Shown here piece by piece: positions 46,465 through 56,100 of a DNA stretch of 64,000 nucleotides. The DNA is from Lysobacter ciconiae. GTDB lineage: Bacteria > Pseudomonadota > Gammaproteobacteria > Xanthomonadales > Xanthomonadaceae. The stretch covers positions 248,001 through 312,000 of the forward strand of contig NZ_CP063656.1 of assembly GCF_015209725.1 (NCBI RefSeq). The letters are read 5' to 3'. A program made the translations under genes and the position numbers. Position 1 is the stretch's first letter. Each line of letters opens with the position of its first letter. The notes under the pieces were generated by a model. The model saw only the letters and a program-made list of their open reading frames with translations. It searched no databases and was not told the origin of the DNA.

Positions 46465-47835
46465 ATGTCAGCCGTCTTTGATAACACTGCCAGGAACGTC
46501 GCTGCCGGCGACCCATCGCCGCTTGCCCTTGGCGCGCCGGGAAGAGAGATCGTCTTCGATGCGCACGGTGCCGTGCCGCTGTCCCGGTTCCTTGACGAGG
46601 TGCGCGGTGTCGCGGCCGGTTTGCCGAGCGCCGCGTACGTGCTCAACCTGTGCGAGGACCGGTACCGCTTCCTGGTCGCGTTCTGTGCCGCCGCCATGCG
46701 GGGCCAGACGACACTGCTGCCGGCCTCGCGGGCCGAGGCCACCGTGGCCCAGGTGCGCGGCCAGTATCCGGACAGCTACTGCATCGTCGAGATGGACGCC
46801 GCCAAAGATCCCGGCGCCGGTTTCCACGAACTCCCGCAGGTACTGCCCGGGCGCGACGGGGAGATGCCGTTGATCGCCGCCGAGGCGCTGGTCGCCATCG
46901 GCTTCACCTCCGGTAGCACCGGCCAGCCCACTGCCACGCCCAAGCGCTGGCGGGCGTTCACGGCCGGAACCGGACAGAACCTCGCCGCGCTGACCGGACT
47001 TCTGGGGAGCGGAGCCGCGGACTTCACCACGCCGGTGGTGGCGACGGTGCCGTCCCAGCACATGTACGGCATGGAGATGTCCGTCCTGCTGCCGCTGCTG
47101 GGACCGGTGGCGGTGCACGTCAGCCGGCCCTTCTTTCCTGCCGACATCGCCATGGCCTGCAGCGATGCGGGCATGCCGCCGCTGCTGGTGACCAGCCCGG
47201 TGCACCTGCGCGCGCTGCTGCAGTCCGGCGTCGCGATGCCGCCGCTGGCCGGCATCGTCTGCTCCACCGCGCCGCTGCCGCCCGAACTGGCCGACGCGGC
47301 CGAGCGGCGCTACCACTGCCACGTGCGCGAGCTGTTCGGCTCGACCGAAACCTGCGTCATCGCCCGTCGCCGCACGGCGGTGGAATCTGCGTGGACGCCG
47401 TTGCCTGGCGTCTGCCTCGCCGCGCAACCCGACGGCACCCGGGTGAGGGCCGCCCATCTGGAGCACCCGGTGGTGCTGGCCGACGTCGTCGAACTTCAGC
47501 CTGACGGCCGGTTCGTCCTGCGCGGTCGCCACGCCGACCTGCTGGAGATTGCCGGCAAGCGCGCGTCGCTGGGTGACCTGACCCGGATCCTGCTGGATGT
47601 GCCTGGCGTCGATGACGGTGTCATCGTGCAGTTGGAGGGCGACCAGTCCGGTGTCCAGCGCATTGCCGCGGTCGTGGTGGCGCCCGGCATGGATGAGGCG
47701 GCGTTGATGCAGGGATTGCGCGGTCGCTGCGATCCGGTCTTCCTGCCGCGCCGGGTGCGATTCGTCGCCCAATTGCCGCGCAATGCCACCGGAAAGATTC
47801 CGCGCCAGAGCCTGGTGGACATTCTCTCGGGGTGA
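46465..47835 (+). CDS. AMP-dependent acyl/aryl ligase (xanthomonadin-type)
   Basis: A 456-residue ANL-superfamily ligase. It activates a carboxylic acid as the adenylate for loading onto CoA or a carrier protein. Motifs: ATP-binding GFTSGSTGQPTATPK (near 155), the second core LFGSTETCVIA (near 290), the hinge GRHADLLEIAGKRASLGDLTRIL (near 360-375), and the catalytic Lys in NATGKIPRQSL near the C-terminus. The start MSAVFDNTARN was chosen because the upstream open part overlaps the divergent PPTase gene. It resembles the ligase of the xanthomonadin/aryl-polyene clusters, but the remaining cluster genes are not in this window. Confidence 0.84.
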   Translation: MSAVFDNTARNVAAGDPSPLALGAPGREIVFDAHGAVPLSRFLDEVRGVAAGLPSAAYVLNLCEDRYRFLVAFCAAAMRGQTTLLPASRAEATVAQVRGQYPDSYCIVEMDAAKDPGAGFHELPQVLPGRDGEMPLIAAEALVAIGFTSGSTGQPTATPKRWRAFTAGTGQNLAALTGLLGSGAADFTTPVVATVPSQHMYGMEMSVLLPLLGPVAVHVSRPFFPADIAMACSDAGMPPLLVTSPVHLRALLQSGVAMPPLAGIVCSTAPLPPELADAAERRYHCHVRELFGSTETCVIARRRTAVESAWTPLPGVCLAAQPDGTRVRAAHLEHPVVLADVVELQPDGRFVLRGRHADLLEIAGKRASLGDLTRILLDVPGVDDGVIVQLEGDQSGVQRIAAVVVAPGMDEAALMQGLRGRCDPVFLPRRVRFVAQLPRNATGKIPRQSLVDILSG

Positions 47836-47938
47836 GGAAACCCCTACGTCGTCGTCACACCCGCCTGTACAGACTGCAAGCGCCCCCACTCAGGGGAGCA
47901 CGTTTACAAACCTCTGATGGATCCAAGGAGAAACACGT

Positions 47939-48211
47939 ATGGGCATTATTATCTGGTTGATTATGGGCGGCATCATTGGTTGGATTGCCAGCCTGATCAT
48001 GAAGACCGACGGGCAGCAGGGCATCATCCTCAACGTCGTGGTCGGCATCATCGGTGCGTTTATCGGCGGCTGGCTGGCCGGTATGCTCGGCATCGCCGGT
48101 GGCAGCATCAATGATGCGGGCATCAGTATTCCGAGCATCCTGGTCTCGCTGGTCGGCGCGATCGTGTTGCTGGCGATCGTCAACCTGTTCCGCCGCGGTC
48201 GTCCGCGCTGA
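47939..48211 (+). CDS. GlsB/YeaQ/YmgE family stress-response membrane protein
   Basis: A 90-residue inner-membrane protein with Gly-rich helices: MGIIIWLIMGGIIGWIASLIM (1-21), LNVVVGIIGAFIGGWLAGML (31-50) and IPSILVSLVGAIVLLAIVNLF (64-84), and a basic tail RRGRPR. The AAGGAG ribosome site is at normal spacing. The family (formerly transglycosylase-associated proteins) responds to envelope or general stress. Single gene ended by a strong terminator. Confidence 0.92.
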   Translation: MGIIIWLIMGGIIGWIASLIMKTDGQQGIILNVVVGIIGAFIGGWLAGMLGIAGGSINDAGISIPSILVSLVGAIVLLAIVNLFRRGRPR

Positions 48212-48255
48212 GCCCTGGTTGAAACAAGTTTGGCGCATTGATGCGCCGAGATCGG

Positions 48256-48285
48256 AATGGCCCGGCACTGCCGGGCCATTTTTTT
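48256..48285 (+). terminator. Strong intrinsic terminator after glsB-type gene
   Basis: AATGGCCCGGC and GCCGGGCCATT form a perfect 11-bp stem around ACT, followed directly by a run of T residues (to 48285). It also lies 22 bases past the convergent xth stop. Confidence 0.92.
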
Positions 48286-48306
48286 GCGCGCAACCGCCGG
48301 GGTGGA

Positions 48307-49089
48307 TCAGTACGCCGTCGGCGGTTGCAGTTGCACCCAGGCCGGCGTGTGGTCACTCGGCCGGTCCCACGTCCTTGGTTCGCGATCGATTCCGGCGGCG
48401 ACGCATCGCGCCCTGAGCGCATCGGAGATCAGGGTGAGATCGATGCGCAGCCCCATGTCACGGCGGAACGCCGCCTGGCGGTAATCCCACCAGCTGAAGA
48501 TGCCGCCGTCGTCATGATGCAGGCGGAATGCATCGTGCAGGCCCAGGTCGAGCAGGCGCTGCAATGCCGCGCGCTCGGCGGTGGAGGTCAGGATGTGCCG
48601 GTCGTTCCACACCTCGGGGTCGTGGACGTCGCGATCGTCGGGAGCGATGTTGAAATCGCCCATCACCACCAGGTCCGGATGCATCTGCAGCTCGGCGGCG
48701 ATCCATGCATGCACCGCCTCCAGCCAGCGCAGCTTGTAGGCGTATTTGTCGGTGCCCACGTCCTGGCCGTTGACCACGTACAGATTGATGATGCGCACGC
48801 CGTCGACCGTCGCGGCGATCACGCGCTGCTGCTCGTCGACGAATCCGGGAATGCCGATCTGGACGTCGGTCGCCGGCGATCGGGACAGAATGGCGACGCC
48901 GTTATAGGTTTTCTGGCCACTGAAGACGCTGCGATAACCCAGTTCGGCGAGCGCCGTATCGGGGAAGCGCTCGTCCTCGAGCTTGGTTTCCTGCAGTCCG
49001 ACCACGGCGGGCGCGAATGACTCCAGCCACTGTTGCAGGTGCGGGAGGCGGACATTCAGTGAATTGACGTTCCAGCTGGCGATTTTCAT
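48307..49089 (-). CDS. xth: Exodeoxyribonuclease III
   Basis: A 260-residue AP endonuclease/3' phosphodiesterase of the ExoIII family in base-excision repair. Motifs: MKIASWNVNSLNVRLPHL, LQETKLED (catalytic Glu near 34), NLYVVNG, MGDFNIAPDDRDVHDP (Asp/Asn near 144-146), IFSWWDYRQAAFRRDMGLRIDLTLIS and the catalytic SDHTPAW. Full length. Confidence 0.95.
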   Translation of the reverse strand: MKIASWNVNSLNVRLPHLQQWLESFAPAVVGLQETKLEDERFPDTALAELGYRSVFSGQKTYNGVAILSRSPATDVQIGIPGFVDEQQRVIAATVDGVRIINLYVVNGQDVGTDKYAYKLRWLEAVHAWIAAELQMHPDLVVMGDFNIAPDDRDVHDPEVWNDRHILTSTAERAALQRLLDLGLHDAFRLHHDDGGIFSWWDYRQAAFRRDMGLRIDLTLISDALRARCVAAGIDREPRTWDRPSDHTPAWVQLQPPTAY

Positions 49090-49145
49090 CCGGCCAGTCT
49101 AGCCGGGAGCCGGCGCCGACTCATCCATGCGCCTGGCGTTTCCGC

Positions 49146-50192
49146 TCAGTCCGAGCCCGAATCCACCGGATCGGCAACGTCGAGCATCTCTTCCATCCGC
49201 GCCAGCGTGTCATCGTCCTTGATCACCCGTTTCAGCCACACGTGCAGTGGCATCTCGCCCCAGCGCGCGGCCTTGTCGGCGAGGTAGGCAACCGGGCTGT
49301 GCGGCTCGGTGCGGCGGAAGAACTCGGCGACCCGGCGCAACTGCGCGATCGCCTCCTTGCGCGAGGCGACGGCCTCGTTGCCCAGCGCCGCCGCGCGCGG
49401 TGCGGGGGTTCCGGGCGCCGGCACGGTCGTGTCGATCTGGCCCGGCTCCGGATCATCGCCGCCCACCAGCACGCCGGCCTCGCGGGCGAAACGTTGCGTG
49501 GTGGTCTGCAGATGCTCGAGCTGGTCGCGCAGGGCGGTGAAGCTGGGCCCGTCATGGCCCAGGCACTCGTCGATCGCGCGCTCCAGTTCGGCGAGCGCGG
49601 TCAGGCAGTCCGGCGCGAGTTCGGCGAGGCGGACGTAGAACTCATGCGGCGTGTTGCGACGCGCGGATTCCAGGGTCTCCGGCGACGGCCGGTCGTCGTC
49701 ATCGCTGCGCGGCAGGCGTGCGGATTCAAAGTCCGCCAGGCTGAAGCGGCCCTGCGGTGCGTGGGTCAGCGGCAGGTCGCGCAGCCATTGGCCGGAGTGG
49801 GTGATCAGCCAGCCCAGATTGCCGATGCGTTGCTCCAGGTCGTCGTCCTCGACCTGCGGGTGGACGTCATCCCAGTAGCGGTCGCACAGCCCGGCGACCA
49901 GCCGGTACCCGCGCGCGAGTCCGGCAAATCCGTGGTTGCGGGTCTGAGCCTCCGACCACCAGACCGCCAGGCGCAGGTCCTTGCTGCGCTCGCGCAACAA
50001 CTTGGCGCACATGCGCTCCACCGCCGCCCAGTCGGCGACCTTCAGATCGGTGATCCACTCGCCCTGTTCCAGCGAGGGATCATCCGCCCGGCGGGCTTCC
50101 TGGATGGCGTCGTATTCCAGCGAGAACGAGAGGTCCTCGCCGACGGGATCCGCACCGGGGATGGGCGCGAGCAGCTCTTCCTGGTCGAACAT
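49146..50192 (-). CDS. tssA: Type VI secretion protein TssA
   Basis: A 348-residue TssA (ImpA-type) protein that coordinates baseplate and tail-tube/sheath growth in T6SS. The N-terminal ImpA domain is visible: LLAPIPGADPVGEDLSFSLEYDAIQEARRADD (residues 6-37), DWAAVERMCAKLLRERSKDLRLAVWWSEA and GLARGYRLVAGLCDRYWDDVHPQV (near 90-115). The C-terminal ASRKEAIAQLRRVAEFFRRTEPHSPVAYLADKAARWGEMPLHVWLKRV is the conserved TssA end segment. It stands alone between xth and a peptidase gene, away from other structural T6SS genes. The start is MFDQEE at 50192; the ribosome site is weak. Confidence 0.9.
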   Translation of the reverse strand: MFDQEELLAPIPGADPVGEDLSFSLEYDAIQEARRADDPSLEQGEWITDLKVADWAAVERMCAKLLRERSKDLRLAVWWSEAQTRNHGFAGLARGYRLVAGLCDRYWDDVHPQVEDDDLEQRIGNLGWLITHSGQWLRDLPLTHAPQGRFSLADFESARLPRSDDDDRPSPETLESARRNTPHEFYVRLAELAPDCLTALAELERAIDECLGHDGPSFTALRDQLEHLQTTTQRFAREAGVLVGGDDPEPGQIDTTVPAPGTPAPRAAALGNEAVASRKEAIAQLRRVAEFFRRTEPHSPVAYLADKAARWGEMPLHVWLKRVIKDDDTLARMEEMLDVADPVDSGSD

Positions 50193-50281
50193 ATGCAATC
50201 CGTTGCGTAGCGGTGACGCGGTGATGGTACCCCGATCGCGTCCGTGCGCGCCGCGCCCGCACGGCGGCGCGCGCGGGTCGC

Positions 50282-52693
50282 TCAGCGTGCCGCGGGCGGG
50301 GCTTTCAGCGTGTCCTCGAACAGCTCCAGGATCCGCCGGTACTCGTCGTACCAGCTGTCGGCGTGGACGAAGCCGTGGCGCTCCAGCGGGTACGACGCCA
50401 GCTCCCACTTGTCCTTGCGCAGCTCGATCAGGCGTTGGGCGAGCATCACCGAGTCCTTGTAGAAGACGTTGTTGTCCATCATCCCGTGGGCGATCAACAG
50501 GTGGTCCTGGAGGCCGTCGGCAAACTCGATCGGGGACGACGCGAGATACGCCTCCGGATCCAGCTCAGGGGTGTTGAGGATGTTGGAGGTGTACTCGTGG
50601 TTGTACTGCGACCAGTCGGTGACCGGGCGCAGCGCGGCGCCGGCCTTGAACACGCCGGGCTTCTTGAACAGCGCCATAAAGGTCATGAAGCCCCCGTAGC
50701 TGCCGCCGTAGATGCCGGCGCGGTCGACATCGGCCTGCTTGTTGGCGCCCAGCCAGGCCAGGCCGTCCAGATAATCCTGCAGCTCCGGGGTGCCCATGCG
50801 GCGGTAGATGGCGGTCCGCCAGTCGCGGCCGTAGCCCTCCGAGCCGCGGTAGTCCAGATCCAGGACGACGTAGCCGCGCTGCACCAGCAGGTTGTGGAAC
50901 ATCTGCTCGCGGAAATAGACCGGGTAGCGGCCATGCACGTTCTGCAGGTAGCCGGCGCCATGGACGAACATCACCACCGGATACCTGCGGCCGGGCTCCA
51001 TCGTCGCCGGGCCGTAATACTTGCCCCAGATCGGGCCGGCGCCGTCGCTGGACGGGATCTGCACCATCTCGGGCTGGATCCATTGGCGCGCCTTGAACTC
51101 CGGCGTGCGGGTGTCGGTCAGCGCAGTCGCCTTGCCGCCGCCGGCATCCACCACGGCAAGCTGCGGCGGCAGGTAGCTGGCCGAGTAGCGCACCAGCACT
51201 TTCCCACCGTCCGGCGAGAGGGCGAAGTTCTCCACGCCGTCCAGGGCGGTGATCTCGCGCACGTTCCCGCTGCGGTCAACCGCGCAGACCTCGTAGTCGC
51301 CCGGGCGCTGGCGGTTGCAGGTGAAATAGAACGTGGTGCCGTCCGCGCCCAGCACCGGCGAGGAGACTTCCCATCGACCGGAAGTCAGCGCGCGCGGCGC
51401 GGCGTTGCCGTCGGCCAGATACAGGTGCGAATAGCCGCTCTGCTCCGACAACAGCCAGAGTGCGCCGTCGGGGGTCCAGCCGAAATCGTTGAAGCCCCAG
51501 TTGATCCACGCATCGTCATGCAGGTGGTGGCGCACGCTCAGCGCGGCCGACTCGACCCGGCCGCGGGTCGGGGTGACCGTGGCGATCCAGCGGTCCTTGT
51601 TGTCCACCGCGCGCAGCAGCACCGCGGCGGTGCTGCCGTCATCGCGCCAGTGGATGGCCGGCCGCCGGCCGCCCTCCGACTCCACCCGCACATCGCGGTT
51701 GCCGTCCAGCGGCTCCAGCTTGGCCTTCGCACGCAGGTCCGCCAGTGGGTCCTTGCCGATGCCGGGCAGCGCGTTCAACGAGAGCTCCGAACGGGTCCCG
51801 CCGGCGACATCCACCAGCCACAGCCGCTGGCCCTGCGGCGCCTTGCGGCCGACGCGGGTGCGGGCTTCCTCGAACTCCTCGTAACCGGATTCGGTCACGT
51901 ACTTGGGCATCTTGCCCGCCTGGCCGTTCTCGGCGTTCTTGGGCTCGGTGACCACCAGCAGCCAGCGCGCGTCGGGCGACAGCGCGGTATCGACGATGCG
52001 CAGGTCATCGCCCATATAGGTGGCGATGGGCGCGCGGGTCGGATCGGCGGCCTGCCAGGCGAGGTTCTGCTCGCGCGCAGCCTCGCGCTTGGCGCGGTCG
52101 TCGGCGAGCGTCTGGATCAGGCGCAACTGGCGATCGCGCAGGTCGTCGTCCTTGGGCTCGGCGGCGGGATCCTTCTCGGCCTTGAGTACTGCAGCCTGGC
52201 TGGTGCCCTGGCCGGCGCGCCACTGGTACCAGTCATTGCCGGCACGGAACACCAGGTTGCCGTCACGGCTCCACTGCGGGCGTGACTCGGCCTCCTCGCT
52301 GCGGGTGACCTGGGTCAGCGCACCGCTGCGCAGATCGCGCACGAAGATGTCGCCGTTGCGGACAAAGGCGGCGCGCGTCCGGCGGGCGTCGAACACCGGA
52401 TCGGCGGCATCGAGCTGGGCGCGGCTGCTTTCGTCCACCAAGGTCGGGGTGCCACCGCTGATGGCGACTTGCCAGGTGTCGCGGATCAGTTCGCCGTCGC
52501 GCTTGAGGTTGTACTGCACGTTGCGTCCGTCCCACGCCCACCACGCCTGCTCGACCGGTGGACCGATCCAGTCGGGACCGGCCATCGCCTGCTCCAGGGT
52601 GATTGGCGTGGCGTTGCCGGCGACCGGTTGGGCGGTGGCGGCGGAGGTCAGGAAGCCGAGCGCAAGCGCCAGGGCAATAGAGGTAAGTCGCAT
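50282..52693 (-). CDS. Secreted S9 family prolyl dipeptidyl peptidase (DPP-IV-like)
   Basis: An 803-residue periplasmic or secreted serine peptidase. Start MRLTSIALALALGFLTSAATAQ is the signal peptide. Residues 25-540 are the beta-propeller domain; the C-terminal alpha/beta hydrolase has the nucleophile Ser in GIYGGSYGGFMTFMALF (near 655), the Asp in the segment AHGMMDNNVFYKDS (near 735) and the His in ERHGFVHADSW (near 770). LDYRGSEGYGRDWR is also family-typical. It removes Xaa-Pro or similar dipeptides from peptides. Confidence 0.93.
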   Translation of the reverse strand: MRLTSIALALALGFLTSAATAQPVAGNATPITLEQAMAGPDWIGPPVEQAWWAWDGRNVQYNLKRDGELIRDTWQVAISGGTPTLVDESSRAQLDAADPVFDARRTRAAFVRNGDIFVRDLRSGALTQVTRSEEAESRPQWSRDGNLVFRAGNDWYQWRAGQGTSQAAVLKAEKDPAAEPKDDDLRDRQLRLIQTLADDRAKREAAREQNLAWQAADPTRAPIATYMGDDLRIVDTALSPDARWLLVVTEPKNAENGQAGKMPKYVTESGYEEFEEARTRVGRKAPQGQRLWLVDVAGGTRSELSLNALPGIGKDPLADLRAKAKLEPLDGNRDVRVESEGGRRPAIHWRDDGSTAAVLLRAVDNKDRWIATVTPTRGRVESAALSVRHHLHDDAWINWGFNDFGWTPDGALWLLSEQSGYSHLYLADGNAAPRALTSGRWEVSSPVLGADGTTFYFTCNRQRPGDYEVCAVDRSGNVREITALDGVENFALSPDGGKVLVRYSASYLPPQLAVVDAGGGKATALTDTRTPEFKARQWIQPEMVQIPSSDGAGPIWGKYYGPATMEPGRRYPVVMFVHGAGYLQNVHGRYPVYFREQMFHNLLVQRGYVVLDLDYRGSEGYGRDWRTAIYRRMGTPELQDYLDGLAWLGANKQADVDRAGIYGGSYGGFMTFMALFKKPGVFKAGAALRPVTDWSQYNHEYTSNILNTPELDPEAYLASSPIEFADGLQDHLLIAHGMMDNNVFYKDSVMLAQRLIELRKDKWELASYPLERHGFVHADSWYDEYRRILELFEDTLKAPPAAR

Positions 52694-52883
52694 GGGCGGG
52701 ACCGACAGGAAGAGTGGGGAAAAGCCGACCCAGCGTAGCTGCGGTGCAGGCCGCTCGCACGGGTCTTCGGTCATGCCCGCAGCGCGTAAAGGCGGGCTCG
52801 CGCGCGCCTGTGTCTACGTTGCGGGGCGGGTTGTCGGTATGCTTGAACCATCGCCCGCCGTGGTGCGTTTTCAGCCCCCGCCC

Positions 52884-53156
52884 ATGCACGCCTACGTCTA
52901 TAAGAGCCTCCGCAAGGAAGGCGCCTACGTATTTCTCGCCACCCGCGACGACTTCGAGTGCCTGTCCGAATCCGTGCACAAGGCGCTGCAGCCGTTTGCC
53001 CTGGTGCTGGAAGTGACGCTGGACGGCGCGCGCCAATTGGCCCGTGGAAATGCGGATGAGGTGCGAAGTGATCTGGCGACGCGCGGCTTCCATGTGCAGA
53101 TGCCGCCGCCGGTCAGCCAGGATCCGCTGACCTCGGACTGGGGCACCGATGCCTGA
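52884..53156 (+). CDS. ycgL: YcgL domain-containing protein
   Basis: A 90-residue cytoplasmic protein of the YcgL family: MHAYVYKSLRKEGAYVFLATRDDFECLSESVHKALQPFALVLEVTLDGARQLARGNADEVRSDLATRGFHVQMPP is the whole conserved domain. Function unknown. Its stop overlaps the next gene's start by eight bases (ATGCCTGA), implying coupled translation. Confidence 0.9.
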   Translation: MHAYVYKSLRKEGAYVFLATRDDFECLSESVHKALQPFALVLEVTLDGARQLARGNADEVRSDLATRGFHVQMPPPVSQDPLTSDWGTDA

Positions 53157-56100
53157 GCCCCGGTCTTTGCGTGCGTGGATCGTGCTGGCGGCGGTCGGGC
53201 TTGTCCTGATCGGTGTCGCCGGCTTGGGTGGTTGGCTGGCGGCCTTATGCGGCCTGCTCGCGCAACCGGTGCTGGCCCTGGCCGCGCGCCGGCAACGCAG
53301 TCCGGCCCCGCTGCTCCCCGCTCACATGCGGGTTGAGCTGTGGCCGCTGCTGGCACTCTGGGCGCTCGCGGTTGGCGGGGTCGGGTTGCTGGCGGCCTGG
53401 CCGCTGTCGGCACTGCTGTCCAGCGGCTCCCTGCCGGCGGCGCTCGCCCTGAGCGCGGTGTCCGGTGGCGCGCTGATCGTGCTGTGGCGGTTCTGGCCGG
53501 TCTGGCAGGGCCTGGAACGTGACGGCGGCGCACTGGGGGATCACCAGCGCGCGCTGGAGGGCCTGGAGCCGGGGGCGTGGCGCGGTCTCGGGATCGCGCT
53601 GGGCGTCGGCGCAGTCGTGGGCTTGATCATGGCATTGGCCTGGCCAGGCTGGCTTGCCAGTGGCCAGCGCTGGATCGTCGCGGTCGTGCTGGCGGTGGCC
53701 TCGGCGGCGTTGCACGGCTGGCTGCAGCGGGTTGCGCCCGCCAAGGCACTGCAATACCTGGACGACGTGGACGAGCCGTCGCTAAGCCACGAAGCCTCCG
53801 CACAAGTCAGCGGTGAGGACAATCGCCCGGCAGACGCCGTGGGCGGGCTGGAGCAGGCTGTCGCGAACGTACCGCTCGAGCCGACGCCAGTGCAGGGCGG
53901 TTCAGAGCCGGCAGAAGTCGCTCTCGCCAACGTGGCGCCGGTGAACGTCTCTGATCCGCAACTGGTGCCGCAGCTGTACGAGGCGGCGCGCAGCGGCCGG
54001 GTCGAGCGCGCGCTTGAACTGATTGCCCAGGGCGCCGATCCGCACGCACTGCCGCCCGCGGAGGACCGTGACCAGCGCAGTTTGGCGGTGCTGGCGGCCG
54101 TGTTGCCGGACCTGCGACTGCTGCGAGCGCTGATCGCCGCCGGTGTCGCGCTGAACCACATGCACGCCGGCCTGACGCCGCTGCTGGCGGCGACCCGTGA
54201 CAGCTGGCACGGCCGACCCGATGCGGTCACCACCCTGCTGGCGAACGGGGCCGACCCGCGTGCCCGCGACGCGGAGGGCAACACGCCGTTGCACTTCGCC
54301 GCGCGCAGCTCCGACCCGGGCGTGGCGGCGCTCCTGCGGGATGCGGCGGCCGAGCTGGATGCGCTCAATGACGACGGCTTCTCGCCGCTCGGGGTCGCCT
54401 GCATTGCCGGCAACTGGCGGCTGGCACGCTTTCTTCTCGAGCGCGGTGCCAATCCGGATCCCGCCGGCGGCCAGCCCGCGCTGCTCGCGGCCGCCGGAGG
54501 CGAGGAAGACGATCCCGCCGGCGTGGAGCTGTTGCTCAAGCTCAAGGCGCGGGTGCATGCGGTAAACGCGGATGGCCGCACCGCTCTGCACGAGGGCGCT
54601 CGCGCCGGCCATGCCAGCATCGTCGCCGCGCTGATCAAGGCCGGCGCGGATCCTGCCGCAACCGACAGCCACGGCAGCAATGCCCTGCACGAAGCCGCGC
54701 GCGGTGGCCACGCCGCTGTGCTGGAACAATTGCTCGACGCGGCCGATCCCGCTGCCGCAATGGCCGCGGACAGGCAGGGCTGCAACGTGCTGATGATCGC
54801 CTGCATGGCCCCGCAGACCCCGCCGGAGCTGGTGCAGCGCTTGCTGGATCTGGGGATCGACCCGGCCGCTCGGGATCAAGACGGGCGCCGAGCGATCGAT
54901 CGCGCGGCGGAGACCGGGCGCTGGTCGCTGGTGGCGGTGTTTGATCCTGCCTACGCCGTGCCGTCGCAAGTGGCGGGCGTCGATGATGCGGGCCCTGCCG
55001 ACCGCGCGCCCATCACCCTGCTGCGCGAAGGCCTGGACGAGGGGCGCGAACACGCCCTGGACACGGTTGCCGCGCTGCTCGGCCCGCGCCAGCTGGGCGC
55101 GCTGTTCCACGATGGCGATGGCGCGTTGCCGCCGCGCCAGATCGAATGGTTGCTGGCGCGCGGCGCGGATCCGGAAGTCCGGGACGGCACCGGTACGACG
55201 CCGATGTTCAACCTGCTCGGCAGTGGACCGTCCGCGCAGGCCTCCCTGACCGTGATGCTGCAGCGCGGAGTGTCGCCTGCCGGTGCCGGCGGGCTCGCCC
55301 GATTCGTTGCCGCCTGCATGACCCGCGGCCAGCCGGAGGGATCGCTGGAGCACCTCGCGCTGGAACTGCTGGACCGCGGCGCGGATCCGTTTGCTCCGTC
55401 TCCCGGCGGCGACCCTGCGCTGGCACTGTCGGTCCGCCTGGGCTGGTCCCAGCTGTTCACCCGCCTGGTGCATTCGGGGGTCGGCCTGGACGACCGCGAC
55501 AGCCGGGGCATGAGCGCACTCCATCTTGCCGCCGCACTCGGCCGTGAGGCGATGCTCAAAGAACTGGTCGCGCACGGGGCCGCGCCCGGCCTGCTTGCCG
55601 CCGACGGGCAAACGCCGCTGGGAGTCGCGCTGGCCTCCGGCCGTCGTGACCTGGCCGATTGGCTGGACTGGCGCGGCTGGCCCTTGCCGCGGCGCCCGTT
55701 GCTGGCGGCCGATCTGCCGTCCGCGGCGATGGTCGGCGACGCCGATGCGGTCCGTCGCCTGCTTGACCTCGGCCTGCCGGTGGACGCCGTCGACAGTCAG
55801 GGCTGCAGTGCGTTGCTGCGAGCGGCCGGCAGCGGCCATCGCGCCGTGGTCGACCTGCTGCTGACGCGCGGTGCCAGCGTTGGGCTCGCTGCCGGCTCAG
55901 GCGCCACGCCCTTGTCGGCCGCCGCGAGCATGCGCCACCTGGACATCGTCGATCGGCTGATCGAGGCCGGCGCCGACGTCGAGCAACGCCTGCCGGGCGG
56001 GCTGACCGTTTTGATGATCGCCTGCGCACTGGGCTTTCCCGAACTGGCAGCGCGCTTGCTGTCGGCCGGTGCGGACGCGGATGCTGTCGATGAGTCCGGA

